Origin: Tubulanus polymorphus
Lineage: Eukaryota; Nemertea; Palaeonemertea; Tubulaniformes; Tubulanidae
Assembly: GCF_964204645.1 (NCBI RefSeq)
Contig: NC_134033.1
Coordinates: 3,469,631-3,533,630, forward strand
DNA length: 64,000 nt
Direction of reading: 5' to 3'
Part shown: positions 34,008 through 45,800 of the stretch, piece by piece
Layout of the letters: the number at the start of each line of letters is the position of its first letter
How positions within the stretch are numbered: position 1 is the first letter of the stretch
The notes under the pieces: generated by a model
The model's database searches: none
The model's input: the letters and a program-made list of their open reading frames with translations, nothing else
Told to the model about the DNA's origin: nothing
Translations under genes and position numbers: made by a program

Positions 34008-37000
34008 ATGACATCGCTCGTGAGACTGGTAATGAGGGCTGCAAGTTCGGCATCCCGTCTTTCTTCAACAAGTTCAATTTCTTCGACGAGGCAGTTTTCA
34101 GCAAGTGTCGCTTCGCAGAAAGAATTGAACCGGCCCCCGACTGGTAATGAAGTTTATAGAGCCGGAGGTATAGCTACTATGGCTAGATTGCCGTTACAGT
34201 CAACAGCTGAAGGTAAAAGCTATCATGATATGAAGCCATTTCCTGCATTTTGAGTGATGGAATTGTTTTGCGAGCAAAATTTATTGAGGGCGCTTAGAAA
34301 TTTTGAGGGTCTTCCAGAAGACCTTTAAGACCCCCTAGATCCGTGCCTGAAATACCGTCACTATCCACGTCACCCAGTCCTGGAACTGGTTGTATCCACA
34401 GCACCGATGTTCTATGATCCTAGTCACTAATGTCTATTTCAACCTGACTTGAGAGCATTCCAGGTGGCCTAGCTCAGTCAGTTTTGGTAGTACATACCTG
34501 ATAAAGGTCTTAGTAGGACCAGAAAGGACGAGCAGTCTACCTAAATCATCATTTTTTAATCCATTTGAAACTGTATTGAAGGATATCCAAAAAGACTTCA
34601 CTGAAAGGGGTTCAATGAAGAGAAGTGACTCCATGATTTGAAAGTTTAACAATATGTTTCCATGCCTACGTACCAAACTTCAGTTGGTAGGCATAGAGAC
34701 ATATTGTTAAACTTTCAAATCATGGAGTCTCTTTTCTCTCAGGAACCCCTCTCAATGCAGATTTTTTGGATATTCTTCAATACAGTTTCAAATGGATTAA
34801 AAAATGATGATTTAGGTCAGCTGCCAATGCATTCTGGTCCTAATAAGACTTTTATCAGGTATGTACCACCAAAACTGACTGAGCTAGGCCACCCTGTATG
34901 CTCTCAAGTCGGGTTGAAATAGACATTAGTGTACCTATCCCTGTGGTCCATCAAAACACTGAAAGAGTTAAGGAAATATTTAGAACAGAGGACAGCGGCC
35001 CGGTTATCACTCTTCATGCTCATCTGAGGAATAACTTTCCTTTTTTTCTGGACCCGATTTCCAATTTTCCCCAGATCCCCGCGACGCGTCATTTTTCGTG
35101 AAGTTCCACACGAATGACGATATTTCAGAAATGTTTTATTTTCGTATTAGGTTTAGACGCTTGTTTCGTCGGAATTCCGCTCGACTGCGGGGCGTCGAAC
35201 AGAGCCGGAACGCGGCACGGACCGAGGGCGATTCGCGCTGAATCATCGATGGTTCGACTCGTCAATAATGCTACCGGTAAAAATAAAATGCTGATTTATT
35301 GTTGAAATGCCAACTGTTAACCCTTTCAGTGCGTCTACACTGCAGTGCGGTGTACGAATCTGTGATGGATATTGCTAGTACACCGCACTGCGGTGTATTG
35401 ATATAATTAGTAATTACTTCTATTGAAAGATGGCAGCACCTGTTAGACATAGTGAAATACTAGTAACTAACGATACACTGCACCGCGGTGTAGACACACT
35501 ATAGTGGTATTCCCGTTATTCAACACACTAGGGTGGAATTTTTCAGAATTATCAAATTATCTTCAGCACTATAGGGTATTAACTAGTCAGCACTGAAAGG
35601 GTTAACCCTTTCAGTGCGTCTATACCGCAGTGCGGTGTATGAATCGGTGATGGATTTTGCTAGTTCCCCGTACTGTGGTGTATTGGTGTAATTAGTTTTT
35701 ATCTCTATTGAAAGATGGCAGCACCTGTCAAACATAGTGAAATATTAGTAACTAACGATACACTGCACCGTGACGAGACGCACCATAGTGGTATTCCCGT
35801 TATTCAACACACTAGGGTGGAATTTTTCAAAATTTTCAAATTATCTCCAGCACTATAGGGTATTGATTAGACATCACTGAAAGGGTTAAACCCATGTTTA
35901 TTGATATAATGCAGTTTTTTTCCAATTTGTTGGTTGTTGGCAGCCATTTACCCGAATCGTCCTTTTCTTCGCTTAACCGATCTTTTTCGCTGTACCGCGT
36001 ATTTATTCGTCGTTTCAGGCGCCTCTCCGTTCGAAAGTTTACAGGTCGCCGATATCGGCGACATCACCGTCAACCCGTACAACCTGCCGAAATGCTGCGA
36101 CATCATCCGCGACGCCTACGAGAAAATATTGAACGTCGGATGTCGGCCGCTCGGTATCGGCGGCGACCACACGGTCACTTACCCGATCTTACAGGCCATG
36201 AAGGTATGGTGAATTTATGTCTAAACGCGTGAAATGGATTTCTTTGAAAATACATGTAAAAGAACTTTGTTCGATTAATTTATTAAGGTACTACTCTTAG
36301 GCACTAATTGAATCCTCGTCTGAGGAACTATCTAAACCGTTACTGTAGAACTACGTAATTAAACCCTCATCTGAGGATTTAGCTTTACCCTCTATGGAAC
36401 TAATTAAACAAAACCCTCATCTGAGAGGAACTATCTAAACCCTCAACTGTGAAACTAATTAAACCCTCATCTGAAGAACTAGTTAGACCCTTAACTGTAG
36501 AACTAATTAAACCCTCATCTGAGGAACTGGCTAGACCCTTTGTGGAACTAATATTAAACCCTCATTTGAGGAACCAACTGAGCCCTCAACTGTAGAACTA
36601 TTAATTAAACCCTCCTCTGAGGAACTAACTAAACCCTCGCCTGTGCAAATGATTAGACCCTTAACTGTCGAATCATTAAGCCCTCAACTGCGGATCTATC
36701 TCAACTGTGAATCTTTAAAAAAGTGGAACTGTCAAGGTAATTGGACCCTTACCTGTAGCACTATCGGTTATCAAAACTCTTTAAGTCTTATAACAAAGGT
36801 TCATTCAAAAATTAAATGTTTGTCTCCTCGTCTGATCAGGATAAGTTCGGGCCGGTCGCGTTGGTTCACATCGACGCTCACAACGACACGCAACCGTCAA
36901 TCATGGGCGAGGCCGTCTGCCACAGCACGCCGGTCTACCGGGCGGTCGACGAAAAACTGATCGACGGCGCGAAAGTATTCCAAATCGGACTGCGCGCTTG

Positions 37001-39235
37001 GGGAAACGTATTCGACGAAGACGCCTGGGCGCGTAAACAGGTAAACGGAATTTTTTTCTTTTCTTAAATTCGATTCTATTTTTCTTGATCGCAGGTCAAA
37101 CACGGCGCTGTGGCGTTGATACACGTCGACGCCCACAACGACACGCAGCCCGATATGATGGGCGAACGCGTCGCGCACGGCACGCCGTTCTACCGCGCCG
37201 TCGACGAGCGACTGGTCGACTGTTCGAAGGTGTTTCAGATCGGATTGCGCGGCTGGATGAACAGCATGCAGGACGAATCCTGGGGCAAAGATCAGGTATT
37301 TTCGATGAATTGCGCGCAAGTTTTCTTAGAGAAGGGATACTTGCCCCAGGATGTCGGGGTGCAGTTATAATTTCAGTTCAGAAACTTAAGTCTTAATTTT
37401 AAGACTGGTCTTAAATTGTTAGATTCATTGTGGAACCAAAATAAGTTTAGACTGGTTTTAAGTTATAGTTAGATTGGTTATGGAACCAAAATGAGCTTAG
37501 ACTGGTCTGAAGTTGTTAGATTGGCTATAGAACCAAAATGAGCTTAGACTGGTCTTGAGTTGTTAGATTGGTTATGGAACCAAAATGAGCTTGGACTGGA
37601 TGTTAGTTATAAGTTTGGCTGTAGAACCAAAACGAGCTTAGACTGGTCTTTGATTAGCTTAGATTTGTTATAGAACCGACATGAGCTTCAGTGGAATTTG
37701 AAAAAATCTGAAAAATCATGAAAATATGTGTGAAATATTCAAGAAAAGTATCCCTCAAAATAATTTGGTCCTCTTATGCCGCACACCGTGGAGCTCAGAA
37801 TTGTGTGAAAAAATGTGAAAATTCTGAAGTTCATCAATCTAACGCCTTGAATTTTGTTATGCCTTTATTCACCAGCAAATTGTAAGGATATGGAAGAATT
37901 TGAAAAGTAAAGATCACGTTAGTTTTATAGCAAATCGAAATACTTGAGACAAGTCATAAGATTAAAGACCACTTTTAAAGACTGCACATCTTAGCCTTGT
38001 ACAAGTTTAAACTTGCAACCCACCACGTGGGCCAGTTTCATGTGTAAGAGCGTGCCCTTAGTTTCTATATTAGTCAACTCGGAAGGAATCTTAACCGACG
38101 TGAATTAAGGCGGGTTGATTTCGTTTTTGTCATTTTTCTAGGGATTCCACGTGTATCCGGCGCAGGATCTGTGGCACAAATCTTTGACTCCGCTGATGAA
38201 AGAAATCCGCGCGAAGATCGGCCCCGACACGCCCACCTATATCAGTTTCGATATCGACGGTCTAGATCCGGCTTACGCACCGGGAACAGGTACGAGATAT
38301 CGCCTAAGATTACGTTGACCTTGCCTGAAAAAAAAATCGCTTTCCATGAAACTCCCTATGACATCATGAAATAACCTCTTCCTCACAAAAGATGGCTACC
38401 TCCGTAGATCTCCGTTTGACATAATCAAATAACCACTAGGTACTTCCACACAAAAGATGGCGACCTTCATAAATCCCCCAATGACCTCATTGAATGGCAT
38501 TGGTCTATAGACCCTGCCAAAATAGTTGGCTTCAATGAATCCCCCTATGATCTCACCAAACTACGTCTAGCTACTTGCACAAAAGATGGTTGCCTTCGTA
38601 AATCCCCCTACGACACCATCAAACTACGAAGTGAATTGATATCCCAGGAGTTCGGGAAAAAAAAGATGATTGAGTCGCCCTTAATCACCCTATGACATCA
38701 CCATGCCTTGTGATTTGATTTATGTATGGATCATGCCAAAAAAGATGGCTGTCATGTTTCCCCCTATGACATCATTAAATTGCCTGGTTATATTATGTAT
38801 AGCCCCTGGAGACAGAAACACTCCAACTAATCGTGGTAATAATTCCTATTTCCTCTGCAGGAACTCCGGAGATCGGAGGACTGACAACGATACAAGCTTT
38901 AGAAATTCTCCGTGGTTGCCGTGGCTTGAACATCGTGGGGGGCGATGTCGTTGAGGTAAGCGTTCAGGATTTCAGTGGGCACTGAAAGGGTTAAGGGGAG
39001 TCAAACTAATTTGAAGTGGGTGCGGTCCAATATTTTGTAGAAATCATTGACTGTCCTACATCATTGAGGCTCAGTTATGAATTTTCCGAAGTCAAGTGTT
39101 TTGTTGTTTCGATTATAGGTGTCTCCGCCGTACGATACGTCCGGTAATACGGCGTTGACCGCTGCGTATTTGCTGATGGAAATGCTGTGCGTTTTCCCAG
39201 GAGTTAAATATTACGACCAGCCGCGTGAATGGTAA
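34008..39235 (+). CDS. AGMAT: Mitochondrial agmatinase-type ureohydrolase, copy 2, with two alternative exon 4 versions
   Basis: Same enzyme and architecture as copy 1. Exons: 34008-34212, 35151-35276, 36019-36203, then 4a 36840-37040 or 4b 37095-37295, then 38142-38289, 38861-38955, 39119-39235. With one exon 4 the product is 358 residues. The targeting peptide, GGDH, DAHND and [16 protein letters not shown] motifs are intact, and QIGLR keeps its Arg in both exon versions. 4a and 4b are each 201 bp, both begin and end in phase 0, and both encode the DAHND metal motif, so including both would duplicate part of the active site. The intron between them is only 54 bp, which favours mutually exclusive use. 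Introns contain two adjacent MITEs (intron 2), a 500-bp foldback (intron 1) and minisatellites. It is the downstream, better-preserved member of the tandem pair. Start chosen as for copy 1 (conserved ATG and 5' leader). Confidence 0.9.
34426..34930. mobile_element. About 500-bp foldback element in agmatinase copy 2 intron 1
   Basis: Two arms of about 245 bp pair end to end: the element starts TAATGTCTATTTCAACCTGA and ends with the complement. The centre is near 34678 (CCTACGTACCAAACTTCAGTTGGTAGG). Partial relatives are at 50049-50320 and 53913-54240. No transposase. Confidence 0.9.
35321..35601. mobile_element. piggyBac-type MITE, first of an adjacent pair
   Basis: Flanked by TTAA on both sides, with terminal inverted repeats CCCTTTCAGTGC and GCACTGAAAGGG. 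Internal palindromes of the CACCGCAGTGCGGTG type occur three times. 281 bp, no coding capacity. Confidence 0.9.
35606..35885. mobile_element. piggyBac-type MITE, second of an adjacent pair
   Basis: 280 bp, same orientation as the preceding copy and sharing a single TTAA (35602-35605) with it. Right TTAA at 35886-35889. Confidence 0.9.
36300..36660. repeat. Minisatellite in agmatinase copy 2 intron 3
   Basis: Same CTAATTAAACCCTCATCTGA family as 25970-26260, with different copy number and order. Confidence 0.85.
36840..37040 (+). other. Agmatinase copy 2 alternative exon 4a
   Basis: 67 codons from [10 protein letters not shown] to DAWARKQ, with acceptor CTGATCAG and donor GTAAAC. Nearly identical to the sole exon 4 of copy 1, except Arg instead of His after QIGL. 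Confidence 0.85.
37095..37295 (+). other. Agmatinase copy 2 alternative exon 4b
   Basis: 67 codons from [10 protein letters not shown] to ESWGKDQ, with acceptor GATCGCAG and donor GTATTT. By hand count 41 of 67 residues match 4a. Most differences are in the last third, after QIGLR. It has HG before the core and VDC in place of IDG, closer to the usual agmatinase sequence. Both acceptors and donors look functional. Confidence 0.85.
37395..37690. repeat. About 46-bp minisatellite (AGACTGGTCTTAAGTTGTTAG family)
   Basis: About six copies of TTAGATTGG...ATAGAACCAAAATGAGCTTAGACTGGT after exon 4b. The same family, reverse strand, fills 48240-48780, with stray copies at 59555-59660 and 61315-61440. 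Confidence 0.85.
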
Positions 39236-39239
39236 AACG

Positions 39240-39600
39240 ACCGATCGGAATGCACACCGTCGTCTGCTATGTACGTGGCAGCCTCACTTTATAAAGGTCT
39301 GGCTGTTATTGAAATCACCAATCAAAATACACGTCTGCTATTAGCAGCCTCACTTTGGTCTGGTCATTATGAAGATAACCAATCAAAAATTCACGTCTGC
39401 TATGAGCAGCCTCACTTTGGTGGCTGATTTTATATGCTATTTACGTGGCAGCCTCACTTAAAAGGTCGGGCTGTTATTGAAATAACCAATTGAAAACACG
39501 TCTGCTATTAGCAGCCTCGCTTTGGTCTGGCTGTTATTGAAATAACCAATTGAAAAAACACGTCTGCTATTAGCAGCCTCACTTAGGTGGGTGATTTTCG
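39240..39600. repeat. Tandem repeat downstream of agmatinase copy 2
   Basis: Counterpart of 28400-28760 (CACGTCTGCTATTAGCAGCC units). Confidence 0.85.
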
Positions 39601-39699
39601 TATCGAGTTCATAGACCATTCCAGAAACGATGGCTGAACTCATCACTTTGAAATCATGTGATCACATTTGAAATCATGAAATCAAGTGACTCATCACTG

Positions 39700-42170
39700 A
39701 ACCGAACTTTGTAAATAGTGCTTTTGTCGAATCAAATCACTAAGAAATTCGCAGGGGTGGATCTAGACAGGAGCACAAGGAGAACGTGCGGCTGTCGCAA
39801 TTTTCCTGTGCCCTTTTTGAAAATAGAACAGCAATATTTTTCAGGGCACTAGAAATTGTACTTCTTCTTGAAAGATCTTGAAAGTGCCTAGAAATTGTAT
39901 GAAAATGCATTGAAATCTCAAACAATTTTCCAGACCTCTGTTTTCGGTGTGTGGCTACTTGACCAGCTCCTTTTCATTTCTTACTGCTCCTGTCAAAGTC
40001 CTTGATTTCATATTCTGGTTCAATTCGAAATAATGATGTCATGATTCGAATCTGATGATGTAATATGGGTATTTTTAGGGGGTAGCCATCTTTTCTGGAA
40101 GGGTGTTGTTTAAGTCGTCCTCTCAGGGTTATAAAATTATCACCACTTTAGATAATTTATTTACTTTGAATATCTTTTTAACTGATGATAAATCATCATG
40201 TTTCCGCAGTTTTTAGAGTCTGAAACTGTATCGGTTTCTGAAAAAGGAACCAAACTGTCGGCGTGTTATCGCATAGATTAAAATTGTTATTCGTCAATTC
40301 AGCTGAAGGGTTGAAAAAAATTTATTTTTTGATTTCTGAAGATCAAAATATCTTGTTGATTTGTGACGGGCCAGTGCGCTAAAATGTAACCAGCTTTACC
40401 GAGATATGCGTATTATATGTTATATTACCTTTTAATTTTAAACAAGATTTTATATATATTCTTGCATCTGGGTCCAGTTCCACAGTTCCGAGTTAAGATT
40501 TAACTCTGAGTTAAATGAACTAACTTTAACTCAGAGTTAACTCTAACCCACAACTGTGGAACTGGATCCAGCTGATTATTATTTACATATTTATACGTCT
40601 TGTATGGATGATTTTTTATCCGAATTTTGGAATGACGAAAAATAAAATTTCAAGGTATTAAAATTCGTGCTTACTGACAGATTTTCTTGCTCCTGGAATT
40701 TAAACTCGGTGAAATATTCAGCCCTTGCACTAACGACTGAGAAGGGATAATTCTATACATGTAGTTCCAAAGTTATTAGAGCGAGGTTCAACAGCAATAA
40801 TATCCAGCGTAGATGAAAATCCGGACGGAACCAGGGTTTCCATGACTTCTTGATGCCTTAAAAACTCCTTATAACTGAAATTGCATCCGAAGGTGCATGA
40901 AATTCCTTTAACTTGAGCAAAATGTCAGATATTCCTTTACATTAAAAAAACTTTCAGAAATGGACAATCAGATAGATATATAGGTACATGTACTTACCGG
41001 GGTATACAGAATTTTTACAGCTAACTACGCCGAAATCGGTGCAGTTGGGACCAGGATTTGTTAGTGAATTAGAAACCGATTTTCGGTAGCTTAAGGGTAG
41101 GTATTTACTTACAAAACCGCTGAATTAACACTGCGGTGTATTGATGTAATTAGTTATTACCAATTATCTCTTGAAAGATAGCAGCACCTGTCAAACAGTG
41201 AACTATTAGTAACTAACGATAGACCGTGCCGCGGTGTAGATGCACTATAGTGGTATTCCTGTTATTCAACACACTAGGGTTGGGAATTTTTCAGAATTTT
41301 CAAATTATCTTCAGCACTATAGGGTATTAATTAGCCAGCACTGAAAGGGTTAAAGAGTTTTTTACCGAGATAAACAGTTGTGATTTAGTGAAGAGTCGAC
41401 TGTGATTGGGATATGAAAGGGATGCAGACGCTTTTTCGGAATTTGAAATTTTCTCCTTTAAAACTCTACCTTATAAAGTGACGCAGACGCTTCTCCACCA
41501 AGATTGATTCTTAGGGACCCAGGGAACTGATCCGACTTAAGCGAGTCCGACAAGCTAGGATTTTGACTGTATCTAAGACAACGAACCGATAAAAACTTTT
41601 TGACTCGTAATTTTTATTGAAAATACCGGTAGTTATTATAATTTCACTGATGAAAATAATAAACCCGAAACTAGCGACATTTCCCGCCAGACTCCGATAA
41701 AACATCTACATGTATAATGAATAATCCTTTATTTTATGATATTTTTTTTCCATTTCGTGAAAAAAAATCAAAATTTAGATATGCAAGTATTTCGAATATT
41801 TGGGCTATTTTTCGGTTGAAATGTTGCGAAATCGCGTTATAGACAGGCGCAAAAAGAAATTAAGATTCACGCAGATCAAAGTAAATGATGCGACGAAAAA
41901 TTCTTGTTCACTCTAAACAATAACGGTGGTGACGACGACATCTGGTGGTATGTAAGTGCACTAATATCTGCATTCCGCCTTAGAAGTTTTTCGATTGTAG
42001 CGAAAAAAACTTTTTGTGAAGTCTTCAAAATTCTCAATCCGGTTTAAGTCCAGTGCCCAGTTTAACAAAAAGGTTTAACCCCAAAAAACCATTTAATTTA
42101 TTTGTTTATGTTAAATCGAAATAGGCCTTAAATCCTATTGAGCAGGGTTCGGTTCCTCAGTTGTGACGAG
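39700..42170. repeat. 3' flank of agmatinase copy 2 (segmental duplication)
   Basis: Matches 28800-29972 and, after the LINE-free site near 41925, matches 32125-32360 (ACATCTGGTGGTATGTAAGT, GTCCAGTGCCC). It holds a hairpin at 40477-40571 (arms CAGTTCCACAGTT... and AACTGTGGAACTGGATCC), a MITE at 41115-41349 and no gene. Confidence 0.85.
41115..41349. mobile_element. piggyBac-type MITE, left end truncated
   Basis: Retains the internal AGTAACTAACGATA motif and the right terminus GCACTGAAAGGG followed by TTAA (41350-41353). Confidence 0.75.
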
Positions 42171-42444
42171 TTAAAGTTAAAACTCTGGGCTAAATTCAGT
42201 TCATGTTCGATATTTAGTCAAATTTTAACTCAAGAGCTGTAGAACTGCATCCTGACTTTCTTCTCCAAAGAAGTTTAACTCCTTTTTAAATGGATTTGAA
42301 ATTTCTTCATCAATTCGGTTTTTATCTTTGAAGTCATTTTACTACAGTAATCTTAACTCGGATAAAACTACAGTAATCTTAACTCGGGACCATCACAACC
42401 TAAAACCTTGGGTCGAGGGCTTTTGCGAAAAAACTTTCCGTTAA

Positions 42445-42612
42445 CCTTTTCAGTATCTACACCGCAGTGCGGTGTATAAATCAGTGATAGATTTTGGTAG
42501 TGCAGTGTATTGATGTAATTAGTAATTATCTCTCTTGAAAAATTGCAGCACCTGTCAAACACAGTGGAATACTAGTAACTAATGATACACCGCGCCACAG
42601 TGTAGACGTAAA
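42445..42612. mobile_element. piggyBac-type MITE, right end truncated
   Basis: Starts after TTAA (42441-42444) with CCTTTTCAGTATCTACACCG and stops after the third palindrome. Confidence 0.75.
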
Positions 42613-42888
42613 ACTTTTTTGCGAAATCGGACCTTCCTCGTGAAATGAAAAGTTACGGAAAACCTCAGATGTGCAATAATTTTTTTCTCGAAAATTCAAG
42701 TCAAGCGACGCAGAAATTTGGACGGTTTTTGAAGAGTATATAATATGACTTATACATATATCAGTTTTCTGTACATTACACACATAATATATATATATAT
42801 GTTTTTTTTCGATATATCTGCGTGGTCTATCACAGCAACGCGGAATCCCCGCGGGAAAACCCCCTACCCCTCGTTACAAACGCAGCCC

Positions 42889-45800
42889 TCAACAACTCAT
42901 ATCTTTCAGTATATCTTCGTATTTGATGACGGTGATTTGGTTTTTCGTTTCGGTGCCCGACCATTCGTCGGCACGCGCCCCGGTCAACATGAGTGGCGGC
43001 GCCATCGATACGGGGTTCTCGCGCCAGTTCAACTGCTGTAATAACGCGCAGTAGTCGACGACACCGTTGTTTGATTCGGCCAGTCTGAAATTGGAAGTGA
43101 AGGAAAAATTACGATTTGATTTTCGCCGAATTCAAAATCCAGTGTAAAACTAGGCACAGGTCCTTGGAATCTTGAGACAAGACACCAGGGTGCGATCTAA
43201 GCACTTGTCGGATTGCCCGCGACAAATATATACTCATCAGGGCAAGTAGGTAATCATTATCACTTGTCCACCGGGCTAGTGCAATTTTACGTCACAAAAT
43301 CCGGTGTAAAACTAGGCACAGGTCCGGGGAATCTTGAGACAAGACCCCAGGGTGCGATCTAAGCACTTGTCCGATTGCCCGCGACAAGTATATTCTCATC
43401 AGGGCAAGTAGGTCATCATTATCACTTGTCCGCCGGGCTAGTGCAATTTTACGTCACAAAATACAGTGTAAAACTAGGCACAGGTCCTTGGAATCTTGAG
43501 ACAAGACACCAGGGCGCGATCTAAGCACTTATCCCATTGCCCGCGACAAGTATATTCTCATCAGGGAAAGTAGGTAATCATTATCACTTGTCTACCGGGC
43601 TAGTGCAATTTTATGTCACAAAGCTTTTTCCGATACAACAGATGATAGTGCCACCAATTGGACTGCCTGTGCAGGGCAAGTAGTTTTTGGAGGGGGCAAG
43701 CGAAATTTCGGATATGCTTGCCCCCCCCCCCCCCCGGGCGAGTGGCTTTCATTCTATAGATCGGATCCCGAGACACCCGTGTATTTTGTCTCGAGTTGCG
43801 CTTGTGAATAAGTTGTTTACTTTTAATGTCTTATATAGAATTTTACAAATTTCCCTCGCATAATAGATCAGGATAAGTTGTCGAATAAACACTATAATCC
43901 GTGTATAGGCCTACTGTAGATAAATGATGAAATCCCACACTTCGAATTAAATTATAAGGTATAATTCATTATTTTGAAACCATAACGTTTCGGCTGTTGA
44001 CTAACAGATCAGGATAAGTTTCGCATATAGAATGCATCCTCTATGAAGCCGTACTTATTAGTAAATCCTATAGATATGGGAAGTTTCAACCAAGTTGACG
44101 GAGGCATTTTCCTCGAGGAGTTTCAGATATTTTATCTCAGTATATATCGACCAGGATTATCTATAAGAGCTGGACCTAGTTCGAGATGAGACTTACTTCG
44201 TTAGTAGTATTCTAAGTATGTCGTCCGGTACGGGTACATGTAGAGCTCTGAACGCCGTTCTCACTAGTTCAGGTGTCAGTGATCCAGCTCTGTAATCAGA
44301 AATATAAAGATATATTCAGTTATTTCATTCACAAAAGAAGCCCAAATGAAAAAAAAGCAAATTTGATCTTATGATTTCATAGGGGGATTTATGGAGGCAA
44401 GACGTATTTTCGACATGATTCTGTAGATCAAACCACTTGTAGACAATTTTATGATGTCATAGGGGGAATTATAAAGGGAGCTATATTCTCTGGAAGTTTC
44501 AGTGGAGATCAAACCACTAGCAATTAAGTGATGTCATAAGGGGAATAATGAAGGCAGCTATCTGTAGGCAAGTTTGATGTTTTAGGGGGATTCATGGTGG
44601 TAGCCATCTTTTCTTGAAGAACAATTTGATGCTGTCATAGGGTGATACACGGAAGTATCCATTTATGGCTAATTCATGGATGCAGCCATGTATTGTGAAA
44701 TGGGTCTAAGCTGCGACGTACTATGAATTGGTCCGATTTGAAGATGTCATAGGGTGAATCATGGAAGCAGTTTATGAAAATGGTCCAATTTGATGATGTC
44801 ATAGGGGGAATCGAGCGTGTGTACATACGTACCTGTCTTTATCGTGGTGTATGAAATTCTCGAGCAGACTCTGGAATCCCTCGAAGTTGTCTTTCCTCAG
44901 GTGCTCGTGCACGACGGCCAGCAACGAGACGATCTCCATCGGCCGGTCGGTCGCCTGGTCGCTGTAGTGCCGCGCGAGCGTCATGATCTCCTGGTGCGTG
45001 ATGCCCGGCACGAGTTGAACCATCAACGAGTAGAACTGGTCGTAGCCGACGACGCCGCGGCCGTCGGCGTCGTTACGTCGGAAGAACGACGCGATCTCGT
45101 CCTCTTTGCCCTTGATCAGTTCGCCTAGACGTTTCATCACGTGTTTCACGCTCGCTTTCGGAAACTGAACGAAAAAATTTTATTTTCAAATTTTCGCAAA
45201 CATTTCGTGTAGATTTTCTATAGACTATGACTCGAAAAAATTTTATTAAAAATTATGAAATAATTTGCCTTTCGAAGGAAATTATGAAAGGCAAATTATT
45301 TGAATTTTTACAAAAATTCTACTACTCATGATTTGAAAACTGATTGCAGGTGATCGAATAGATTTTTATTTTCAAATTTTTGAAGAGATCACGCGTATAT
45401 TCTAGTAGACCCCGACTCACAAAATTTAAAAGGGAATTCCGAATTCAAAATTCAATCGAATTAATTTTTCCAAGGGATCATTCATTTATTACGTACGCAT
45501 AAAATTTGAATTTTTCAACCCCCCTACCCCCCTCTGTACGCAAAATCGGCAATTCTTTTGTATATGTTCAGCATAAAAGTACACAATTGTACTGACCCCG
45601 CCCCCTCCCCTAATGCGTACGTAATAAATGAATGACCCCCGAGGAAAAACTAAACTCAAATCTTAGTTACTAGGCTCTAGAGAACGGAGATTTTTTCGAA
45701 AAAACAAACTTACGCTGTCAGGGAACATTTCCATGAATGCGAACGCGTACTCGTCGGCGTCGATCAGAATGAATTTATGGCAGTTAAATTCGACATTGGC

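Noticed and set aside
34434-34922. The two foldback-arm frames as real genes
   Set aside because: They are mirror copies inside an inverted repeat, without splice or promoter support; discussed as a finding instead.
37085-37396. Arg-rich frames over agmatinase exon 4b
   Set aside because: Alternative-frame shadows of a CpG-rich exon.
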